From the NCBI GenBank assembly GCA_934215405.1, contig CAKPZU010000052.1, forward strand, positions 1 to 12,814: DNA of 12,814 bases, given 5' to 3'. The translations under genes were made by a program, and so were the position numbers. The notes beneath the pieces were generated by a model. The model was not told the origin of the DNA. It saw nothing but the letters and a program-made list of their open reading frames with translations, and ran no database searches. The stretch is from an uncultured Bacilli bacterium (lineage in GTDB: Bacteria; Bacillota_I; Bacilli_A; RFN20; CAG-631). Positions 6,822 to 12,814 of this stretch are shown one piece after another (the stretch's first letter is position 1; the number at the start of each line of letters is the position of its first letter).

Positions 6822-8469
6822 ATATGATAAAATAAGTACCTATTTTAAATTAAATAAAAAAAGTTTTATTTTAGCAACAATATCGGGAATTTTCTATAAT
6901 GTTTTAATGGTTTTAGTTCCTATATTATTAGGTAAGCTAATCGATGTCTTTAAAATACAAGCAAATAAAAATGAAATAATTATATTAGCAATCTTATTTT
7001 TCCTTTTTATAATCTTTATTCAATTTAATAGATTTATAAAAAGGTATTATGTTAGAGATTTTGCTAATAGAATGGTTTTACAAATGCGTACTGTTAGCTT
7101 TTTAAATATGATTCATGCTGATATTAAAGAGTTTAATACTACCTCTAAAGGTGATATCATGAATAAAAATTTGACTGATATAAAGGATAGTGCTGAAGGA
7201 GTTAGGAAAATATTAACTGAGGTATATGATAGTATTATTTTAATTACTGGTTATTTTATAAGCTTATTTATTATGGATTATAAAACCTCATTAATTATTT
7301 CTTTATTTATAGCTTTATCAATACTTGTTGCAAAATTAATGAAAAAAATTATTTATAAAACAACAGCAAGCTATAAAAAGTGCTTTTCAAATGAAAAGGA
7401 TATAACATTATCTTGCTTAAAAAATGAAATATATTATCGTGGCTTTGGGGTTAACGATAATTATTATAAAAAATTTGCTGATTCTTTAGATGTATTAGAA
7501 AAAAAATCAATTAAATCAATGATTTATAAGGGCTCACTTGAGCCAACATATCAAGCTATAGCTTTATTAGGCTTATTCTTTGTCATTTATTTTTGTGGAA
7601 TGAAGGTAATTAATGAGACATGGCTAGTTGGAACGTTTTCAGCCTACTTAACAACCTATATGCTAGTTGCTACAAAGGCCTCAAAGGTTGGTAAGGTTTT
7701 TAATGCTAAAGCGACACTTGATGTTTCTTGGAAAAGATGCCTACCATATTTAAAGGAAATAGAAAATGAAAATGAAATAAAGATAATCAATAACGATGTA
7801 ACATTAAAGGCCAATAATCTATCATTTGGCTTTTCTAAAGATTTTAGTGTTAATAACATAAGCTTTTCGTTAAATAAAGGAGAAATATTAGTAATTTCTG
7901 GAATGGTTCATACAGGCAAATCAACATTACTTGCAGCTTTATGTGGAATCTATGATTATAGTGGAAGTATAAAGCTTTGTGGTGTTGAATTAAAGGATGC
8001 TAAAAATCAAATAAAGGATAACTTTATAGCCTATGGAACTAATAATGTTGAAATATTTAATGATACATTAAAATATAATGTTAGCTTTTCTTCATCTTCA
8101 GTAAAAAAAGAACTAAAAATGGCTTGCTTTGAAGACGCTAATGAGGATGAAATATTATCACATAGTAATAATAATTTATCTGGTGGAGAACAAAAAAGAT
8201 TAGAAATAGCAAGATGTTTATACAATAGCCCTAAGCTTATTTTACTTGATGATCCATTTAATGCTATTGATATTAAAATGGGTGAAGAAATAATAAATAA
8301 TATTAAAAATAATTATAAGGATTCAATAGTTATAATTATTAATAATCAGAAGGAAATATTATCAAAAGCTGATAAAATAATTTTCCTTAAGAAGGATAAT
8401 TACTTATATGGTAATTACGAAGAACTAAAAAAAGATAAAGACTTTCAAAATCTTTTAGGAGGCGAGTAA
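6808..8469 (+). CDS. ABC exporter subunit A, degenerate catalytic residues
   Basis: A 553-residue half-transporter: an N-terminal six-helix exporter transmembrane domain (about 1-310) and a C-terminal nucleotide-binding domain (about 325-550). Walker A is GMVHTGKST (365-373) and the signature LSGGE (457-461) is intact. Three catalytic positions are altered: the Q-loop Gln is Asn (about 412), the Glu after Walker B is Asp (LLDDP, residue 482), and the H-loop His is Asn (about 513). It therefore probably binds ATP but hydrolyses it poorly in its own site, as in one half of heterodimers such as LmrCD, BmrCD or TM287/288. ATG at 6808 overlaps the marR-like gene by 14 bp, suggesting translational coupling; GTG at 6796 is an alternative start. 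Partner is the next gene, two bases on. Likely substrates are drugs, peptides or lipids; none can be named. Confidence 0.9.
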   Translation: MSKIKYDKISTYFKLNKKSFILATISGIFYNVLMVLVPILLGKLIDVFKIQANKNEIIILAILFFLFIIFIQFNRFIKRYYVRDFANRMVLQMRTVSFLNMIHADIKEFNTTSKGDIMNKNLTDIKDSAEGVRKILTEVYDSIILITGYFISLFIMDYKTSLIISLFIALSILVAKLMKKIIYKTTASYKKCFSNEKDITLSCLKNEIYYRGFGVNDNYYKKFADSLDVLEKKSIKSMIYKGSLEPTYQAIALLGLFFVIYFCGMKVINETWLVGTFSAYLTTYMLVATKASKVGKVFNAKATLDVSWKRCLPYLKEIENENEIKIINNDVTLKANNLSFGFSKDFSVNNISFSLNKGEILVISGMVHTGKSTLLAALCGIYDYSGSIKLCGVELKDAKNQIKDNFIAYGTNNVEIFNDTLKYNVSFSSSSVKKELKMACFEDANEDEILSHSNNNLSGGEQKRLEIARCLYNSPKLILLDDPFNAIDIKMGEEIINNIKNNYKDSIVIIINNQKEILSKADKIIFLKKDNYLYGNYEELKKDKDFQNLLGGE

Positions 8470-8471
8470 AT

Positions 8472-10082
8472 ATGGTTATAAAGTGCATAATTAATTATTT
8501 TAAAAAGCATTTTGGCATATTTTTATTAACGCTTTTTGTTGTTTTATTAGTAACTCTATTAGCTTTAATTCCACCTCAATTATTACGTATTATAGTTGAT
8601 GATATATTTACTAATAAGGATATAAATAGATTATTTGTTTTTGCTTTGCTTTATATGATTAGCTTTGTAGTAATTAGTTTAATAAATTTTTTAAAGGAAA
8701 TATTACTAGTTGTAATTTCTAATGGAATAGGAAAAAGAATAAGGCTTGATATGCTAAAAAAAGTTAACAAAATGTCTTATAATAGCTTTTCAAAATATGA
8801 TTCTGGAACACTTGAAGCATTTTTCTCTAATGATGTTGATGAAATAAATACCTTAATTACAACAGGAGTTATTTCTATGGCTATTGATGGCTTTAAAATG
8901 ATAGGAATAATCATATCAATTTTTGTTTATGATTATATATTTGGAATATTAACATTATTAATAATTCCTTTAATTGTTGCTTTTACATCATGGATTAGAA
9001 AAAGAATGTATAATGCTCAAATTAATAATAGAAAATTAGAAGGAAATATTAATAATTTAGTTTTAGAAAACTTAGATAATATTGTAACAATAAAATCATT
9101 TAGGATATATGATAAAATTGAAAAAAAGTATAATGATGTCTTAAAATCGCATTTTAAAACAAATCAAAAGGTTAATACATATGATGCTATGTTTTCACCA
9201 ATTATGCAAATATTAAAAAATGCTTTAATTGTTTTAATTATTATTCTTGCTACTATTAATCCTAATTTATTTACTGTAAGTGTAGGTGTATTAGTTAGCT
9301 TAATTGATTTAATAACATCTTTATTTACACCTATTGAAAATCTTGGAATGGAAATTCAAACAATTCAAAAATCATTTGCTGCTATTAAAAGAATAAATGA
9401 TTTCTTTAAAATAGAAGAGGATGATGAAAAAGTGGAAAATACCTTAATTAATGATGATAATGTTGTTTTAGAATTTAAGGATGTTACCTTTTCTTATGAT
9501 AATAAGGAAAATGTTCTTGAGCACTTTAATCTTAAAATATCTAATAATGATAGATTAGTATTAAAAGGAAAAAGTGGTAGTGGAAAATCAACAATTTTTA
9601 AGCTAGCTTATGGTTTAATTAAACCAGAAAGTGGTAGTGTAACAATTAATAATATACCAACATATTTGCTATCAACGGAATTAAAAAGAAAATATTTTGG
9701 AATAGTATATCAGGATTATTTCTTTTCAAATGGCACAATTAAAGAGGAAGTAACATTATTAAATAATAATATTAGTGATGATGAAGTACTTAATGTATTA
9801 AAAATGGTAGGCTTAAAAAGAATATCAAACATTAATGAAAAGCTAATTACTAATGATTATTCAACTGGAGAATTAGCAATGTTTAATATAGCTAGAGCTA
9901 TTTTATTAAATAGTAAGGTTTTATTTTTAGATGAAATGAATGCTAAAATTGATGCAATTAATGCTAAGCATATAATAGAAGTAATTGATAATGTCGCAAA
10001 AAATAAGCTTGTTTTATCAATTAATCACTATGGTGAGCTATTAAGTAATAGTAAAATATTAGATTTAGAAAATAAAATATGA
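8472..10082 (+). CDS. ABC exporter subunit B, catalytic partner
   Basis: A 536-residue half-transporter with six membrane helices in about residues 1-300 and a nucleotide-binding domain in about 330-530. Walker A is canonical (GKSGSGKST, 366-374), the Q-loop Gln is present (Gln414), Walker B is followed by the catalytic Glu (LFLDE, Glu488), and the H-loop His is present (INH, His519). Its signature motif is degenerate: YSTGE (463-467) instead of LSGGQ. This is the mirror image of the preceding subunit, so the pair should form one consensus and one degenerate ATP site. AGGAGG at 8457-8462, nine bases before ATG, lies inside the end of the upstream gene, so the two should be made in step. A TGA stop ends the gene, which supports the standard code. 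The membrane part suggests a multidrug-type exporter; the substrate is unknown. Confidence 0.92.
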   Translation: MVIKCIINYFKKHFGIFLLTLFVVLLVTLLALIPPQLLRIIVDDIFTNKDINRLFVFALLYMISFVVISLINFLKEILLVVISNGIGKRIRLDMLKKVNKMSYNSFSKYDSGTLEAFFSNDVDEINTLITTGVISMAIDGFKMIGIIISIFVYDYIFGILTLLIIPLIVAFTSWIRKRMYNAQINNRKLEGNINNLVLENLDNIVTIKSFRIYDKIEKKYNDVLKSHFKTNQKVNTYDAMFSPIMQILKNALIVLIIILATINPNLFTVSVGVLVSLIDLITSLFTPIENLGMEIQTIQKSFAAIKRINDFFKIEEDDEKVENTLINDDNVVLEFKDVTFSYDNKENVLEHFNLKISNNDRLVLKGKSGSGKSTIFKLAYGLIKPESGSVTINNIPTYLLSTELKRKYFGIVYQDYFFSNGTIKEEVTLLNNNISDDEVLNVLKMVGLKRISNINEKLITNDYSTGELAMFNIARAILLNSKVLFLDEMNAKIDAINAKHIIEVIDNVAKNKLVLSINHYGELLSNSKILDLENKI

Positions 10083-10108
10083 TATTATTATTTTAGGGCG
10101 TGATAACT

Positions 10109-10906
10109 ATGAAATATGTGCTAATAAGTGGTGCTAGTGGTGGAATGGGAAAGCAAACAGTATCGTATTTATTAAAACAAGGATACTATGTATTTGCTTT
10201 AGATAATAAAGAAATTGAAAAGCAAGAAAATGTTTGTCCAATATTAGTCGATGTAACAGATGAGGCAAGCATTAATGAGGCTTTTAAAATAGTAAGTAAA
10301 ATTACTGATTCTTTAGATGCAATTATTCATTTCGCAGGAATATATATGCTTGATTCATTAGTTGAAATTTCAAAAGAAAAACTAGAAAGAATCTTTGAAA
10401 TTAATTTTTTTGGTGTCTATTCAATTAATAAAATATTTTTACCTTTATTAAAAAGTAATAGTCGAATTATTATTACTACTAGTGAGCTTGCGCCATTAAA
10501 TCCATTACCTTTTACTGGTATATATGCTATTAGTAAAACTGCCTTAGATAAATATGCTTATTCCTTAAATATGGAGCTTCAATTATTAAATATTAAGGTT
10601 TCTGTTTTAAGAGCAGGAGCAATAAAGACAAATATGCTAAATGTTTCAACATCAATGCTTGATGAATTTGTAAATAAAACTAAATTATATAAATGTAATG
10701 CTACTCGCTTTAAAAATATAGTGGATAATGTTGAAACAAAAAGTGTTTTACCAATAAAGGTTGCTAGTAAAGTCTATAAAATATTAAATAAGAAAAAGCC
10801 AGCATTTGCTGATAAAATAAATAACAATTTTTATTTAAAGCTATTGAGTGCTTTACCTAAAAGATGGCAGTTTTTTATAATAAAGCGAGTATTAAAGAAC
10901 AAATAG
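10109..10906 (+). CDS. Short-chain dehydrogenase/reductase (SDR)
   Basis: A 265-residue classical SDR oxidoreductase using NAD(H) or NADP(H). The Rossmann cofactor motif is GASGGMG (8-14), Asp32 of FALDN at the end of strand two may favour NAD, and DV (about 48-49) follows strand three. The NAG motif is changed to FAG (75-77). The catalytic residues are Asn99 (INFFG), Ser125 (TTSE), Tyr139 and Lys143 (YAISK). The usual PG after strand six is AG (RAGAIKT). ATG at 10109 is preferred to GTG at 10100 because AGGGCGTGAT at 10095-10104 resembles AGGAGGTGAT and would lie over that GTG. It sits 26 bases after the ABC pair with no terminator between, so it is probably co-transcribed. It could modify the exported or sensed compound; this is inference. 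The C-terminus (ALPKRWQFFIIKRVLKNK) is basic and may touch the membrane. Confidence 0.88.
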   Translation: MKYVLISGASGGMGKQTVSYLLKQGYYVFALDNKEIEKQENVCPILVDVTDEASINEAFKIVSKITDSLDAIIHFAGIYMLDSLVEISKEKLERIFEINFFGVYSINKIFLPLLKSNSRIIITTSELAPLNPLPFTGIYAISKTALDKYAYSLNMELQLLNIKVSVLRAGAIKTNMLNVSTSMLDEFVNKTKLYKCNATRFKNIVDNVETKSVLPIKVASKVYKILNKKKPAFADKINNNFYLKLLSALPKRWQFFIIKRVLKNK

Positions 10907-10939
10907 CCACAAAAAGAAAGAATATGTTGTGTAATTGGT

Positions 10940-10968
10940 TTGACTATTTAAAAAGAAAAATGTAGACT
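10940..10968 (+). promoter_or_regulatory. Likely promoter of the GNAT-like gene
   Basis: TTGACT (10940-10945), a 17-base spacer and TAGACT (10963-10968) lie 29 bases before the start codon. With the 91-bp gap after the SDR gene, this suggests independent transcription, although no terminator separates the two genes. Confidence 0.5.
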
Positions 10969-10997
10969 TAAGATGAAAACTAGATAAGGAGTTTTAT

Positions 10998-12125
10998 ATG
11001 CTAAAAGTAAAGGAAGTCAAAACAAATAAAGAAAAAAAGGATTTTTTAAATTTTCCTTTAAAAATGTATAAAGATAATAAGAATTTTGTTCCACCATTAT
11101 ATATAGATGAAAAAAAGATATTTAGTAAAAACTATATTTATTATGATACTTGTGAAGCAATATATTTTAATTGCTATGATAATAATAAAATGGTTGGAAG
11201 AATATCAGCAATTTTGCAAAAATCAAGTAATGAAAAATGGAATCAAAACAGGGTAAGATTTACTCGCTTTGATGCTATTAATGATATAAATGTTGCAAAA
11301 GTATTGTTTAAAGAGGTTGAAAAATGGGCAAAATCAAAGCAAATGAGTGAAGTTGTTGGCCCACTTGGCTTTTCAGATCTTGAAAGAGAAGGACTATTAA
11401 TTGAAGGCTTTGATGAATTAGCAACCTTTGAAGAGCAATATAATGCTTCATATTATAAGGATTTAATTGAAGCTTGTGGCTATACAAAGGAAGTTGACTG
11501 GATTGAGCATAAATTATTTGTGCCAAAGGATGATAAGCAACTATCACGTCTTGAAAAGCTAAGTGATTTAATGATGAATAGATATCATCTTAAATATGCT
11601 AATTGTAAAAGCATAAGTGAAATTATTAAAAGATATGGAAAGCAAATATTTCAGACTATTGATAAAACATATGAAAATATTTATGGTACAGTACCTTTTT
11701 CAGATGGTATGAGAAAAATGCTAATCGATAGCTTTAAATTAATTGTTAGACCTAAGGATGTAGCTTTAATAGTTGATGAAAATGATAGATTAGTCTGCTT
11801 CGGATTACTTATTCCATCAATTGCTAAGGCTGTTCAAAAATCAAGTGGACATTTAACAATTCCAGCAATTATTAAGATTTTAAAAGCAAAGAAAAATCCT
11901 AAAATCTTAGATTTAGGATTAATTGGAGTCTTACCAGAGTATGAAATGAGAGGTATTGCTTCCTCAGCAGTTGCTAAAATTATAAAGACTTTAAAAGAAG
12001 ATAATATAGAATACGCTGAAACAAATCTAAATTTAGAAACAAATCATCATATTATTAATCAGTGGAAAAACTTTGATGCAATACAACATAAAAGACGTAG
12101 ATGCTTTATTAAAAAAATAGATTAA
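10998..12125 (+). CDS. GNAT-like acyltransferase, YghO-type
   Basis: A 375-residue protein of a long GNAT-related family. The N-terminus shows the family pattern FPLKMYKDNKNFVPPL (about 19-34) followed by a beta-rich region with MVGRISA (65-71). The C-terminal half has the acetyl-CoA-binding motif A, VLPEYEMRGIASSAV (311-325), and a terminal ETNLNLETN...RRRCFIKK segment like that of other GNAT proteins. The acyl acceptor is not known for this family; E. coli YghO is a distant relative by pattern. AAGGAG at 10986-10991, six bases before ATG, fixes the start. It lacks membrane segments and should be cytoplasmic. Its own promoter-like sequence precedes it and a terminator follows immediately, so it is probably monocistronic. 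No link to the upstream exporter is required. Confidence 0.75.
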   Translation: MLKVKEVKTNKEKKDFLNFPLKMYKDNKNFVPPLYIDEKKIFSKNYIYYDTCEAIYFNCYDNNKMVGRISAILQKSSNEKWNQNRVRFTRFDAINDINVAKVLFKEVEKWAKSKQMSEVVGPLGFSDLEREGLLIEGFDELATFEEQYNASYYKDLIEACGYTKEVDWIEHKLFVPKDDKQLSRLEKLSDLMMNRYHLKYANCKSISEIIKRYGKQIFQTIDKTYENIYGTVPFSDGMRKMLIDSFKLIVRPKDVALIVDENDRLVCFGLLIPSIAKAVQKSSGHLTIPAIIKILKAKKNPKILDLGLIGVLPEYEMRGIASSAVAKIIKTLKEDNIEYAETNLNLETNHHIINQWKNFDAIQHKRRRCFIKKID

Positions 12126-12151
12126 AACTCACTTTGATTAGTGGGTTTTTT
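12125..12151. terminator. Shared convergent terminator (GNAT-like and TspO genes)
   Basis: AAACTCACT (12125-12133) pairs with AGTGGGTTT (12140-12148, one G-T wobble) around a six-base loop, followed by six T (12146-12151) on the plus strand. On the minus strand the same stem is followed by TTTTAAT. It begins at the stop codon of the GNAT-like gene and overlaps the stop of the facing TspO gene, so it can serve both. Confidence 0.75.
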
Positions 12152-12587
12152 AATTTAATAGAACAACTCCAAAGTTTAAATAAATAGCAACCATTAACCA
12201 AATTAAGTAAGGAAGATTAAAATAAAATAGCTTCCTTTTTATTTGGCTTACAAAATATGCAAAAACAAAACTTAAAAAATATATAATAAATAAAAGAATT
12301 AAGGCAACCAAAAAATATCCCAATGAGAAAAACAAAATATTCCATGCTGTATGGGCAATCAAAATAGCTAAATATTGAAAATAAATTTTTTTGCTATCCA
12401 AGCATGTATACATTGTATAATAAAGTATTGTATAAATTATGCTCCATGCAATCATAAAGACAAAGCCAGGAGGAGAAAATTTTGGCATATTGATATTTGA
12501 ATAATTGATTTTTTTAAAAGCTATTGCAAGTGTGCTTATTAAAATGCACAAAATTAATGGAATAATAATTTTTAAATGCTTTTTCAT
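12150..12587 (-). CDS. tspO: TspO/MBR family membrane protein
   Basis: A 145-residue five-helix membrane protein of the TspO/peripheral benzodiazepine receptor family, close to the usual 150-165 residues. Diagnostic motifs are PKFSPPGFVFMIAWSIIY (35-52), AHTAWNILFF (78-87) and PYLIWLMVAIYLN (126-138), followed by a final helix end FGVVLLN. Known TspO proteins bind porphyrins and act in tetrapyrrole, stress or steroid-related processes; the role in this bacterium is unknown. GGTGAT (plus-strand ATCACC at 12591-12596) precedes the ATG. It converges on the GNAT-like gene and shares a terminator with it. No well-matched promoter was found between 12588 and 12660; TTGTAA and TAATTT about 17 bases apart on the minus strand are a weak candidate. 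Confidence 0.9.
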   Translation of the reverse strand: MKKHLKIIIPLILCILISTLAIAFKKINYSNINMPKFSPPGFVFMIAWSIIYTILYYTMYTCLDSKKIYFQYLAILIAHTAWNILFFSLGYFLVALILLFIIYFLSFVFAYFVSQIKRKLFYFNLPYLIWLMVAIYLNFGVVLLN

Positions 12588-12674
12588 CGTATCACCAAAA
12601 CTATTTTATGCAAAAATAAGTTAAATTATGTTGAAATGAAGATAATTACAATATCTATATATATAAATATATAA

Positions 12675-12700
12675 GCGCATGCGCGCGCACGGGTACTCGG
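12675..12700. other. Isolated GC-rich alternating purine-pyrimidine block
   Basis: GCGCATGCGCGCGCACG at 12675-12691 alternates purine and pyrimidine without a break and contains the perfect 10-bp palindrome GCGCATGCGC. It sits directly after an AT-alternating run (about 12653-12673), in a region otherwise almost free of G and C. Such sequence can adopt Z-DNA under negative supercoiling (established property); whether it does so here is inference. Confidence 0.6.
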
Positions 12701-12757
12701 AAAATAGTATAATATATAAATTAATTACAAAAAAGCAAAAAAAAATAAAAAAAGGTG

Positions 12758-12786
12758 TTGACAGAAAAAAGTTAATGATGTATTAT
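12758..12786 (+). promoter_or_regulatory. Strong promoter reading out of the window
   Basis: TTGACA (12758-12763), exactly 17 bases, then TATTAT (12781-12786). An A-rich tract at about 12728-12753, like an UP element, lies just upstream. Transcription would begin near 12793, and the gene lies beyond the window. The combination of consensus -35, UP-like tract and no ribosome binding site in the visible leader would suit an rRNA or tRNA operon. The 227 bases from 12588 to 12814 hold no open reading frame I can support. Confidence 0.7.
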
Positions 12787-12814
12787 ATATGAGCAGTCGA
12801 CGAAAAGACTACAA

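Noticed and set aside
7656..8225. Two minus-strand frames of 64-67 codons across the first ABC gene
   Set aside because: Antisense to conserved exporter sequence, without their own start signals.
11308..11547. Minus-strand 79-codon frame in the GNAT-like gene
   Set aside because: Antisense shadow; the plus-strand gene has a good ribosome binding site, family motifs and terminator.
60..12587. Mycoplasma-type code with TGA as Trp
   Set aside because: Trp is TGG in the conserved motifs, intact genes contain no in-frame TGA, and the second ABC gene ends in TGA at the expected length.
12708..12713. Second promoter with TATAAT upstream of the right-end promoter
   Set aside because: The -10 is perfect, but the position of the -35 is GC-rich (GCGCAC) and there is no extended -10 TG, so it is likely chance in AT-rich DNA.
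12795..12810. Riboswitch or leader hairpin (AGTC / GACT)
   Set aside because: Only four base pairs, at the very end of the window; too little sequence to support a structured RNA.

Overview
The window is very AT-rich (I estimate under 30% G+C) and uses the standard bacterial code: Trp is TGG throughout the recognisable genes, and one gene ends in TGA. Shine-Dalgarno sites are clear, and gene types (BspA-like leucine-rich-repeat protein, MarR plus paired ABC exporter, TspO) suggest a low-GC, Bacillota-type host-associated bacterium, perhaps near the Erysipelotrichia, RF39 or other walled relatives of the Mollicutes. The exact lineage cannot be read from this sequence.

Layout, left to right. 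(a) 1-1240: a short GC-richer segment with an interrupted inverted repeat, then the 3' part of a BspA-like surface protein gene lacking its N-terminus, ending at an intrinsic terminator. (b) 1289-2570, minus strand: an amidohydrolase split by a one-base frameshift in an A8 tract, with every metal ligand still encoded. (c) 2707-3192, plus strand: a small multi-pass membrane protein with an in-frame TAG, followed by 53 sense codons that look like its lost tail or a second tiny protein. (d) 3189-6230, minus strand: a 1013-residue putative WYL-like / SF1 helicase / PD-(D/E)xK-like nuclease fusion, ending in a possible sliding-clamp-binding peptide. (e) 6378-10906, plus strand: an operon of a MarR regulator, two half-size ABC exporter subunits and a short-chain dehydrogenase, behind a promoter whose -35 box lies inside a perfect palindromic operator. 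(f) 10998-12125: a GNAT-like acyltransferase under its own likely promoter. (g) 12150-12587, minus strand: a TspO/MBR membrane protein. (h) 12588-12814: an AT-rich intergenic stretch with an isolated GC-rich alternating purine-pyrimidine block, ending in a near-consensus promoter that fires out of the window, perhaps into an rRNA operon or other highly expressed gene.

How the genes work together. The best supported unit is the MarR/ABC/ABC/SDR operon. The two nucleotide-binding domains are degenerate in complementary ways: the first has lost its catalytic residues but keeps the signature, and the second is the reverse. This is what an obligate heterodimer with one working ATP site would show. 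The MarR protein probably senses a toxic compound, and the exporter removes it.

The most intriguing gene for new biology is the single-gene helicase-nuclease, transcribed divergently from the MarR operon from a consensus promoter. It has the look of a stand-alone genome-defence or repair enzyme with a possible sensor domain at its N-terminus. Two neighbouring genes carry single lesions (frameshift, amber stop), which are either recent decay, sequence error or recoding. The window may be a whole contig: the left end runs into repeat-protein DNA and the right end into a possible rRNA promoter, both common assembly breakpoints.
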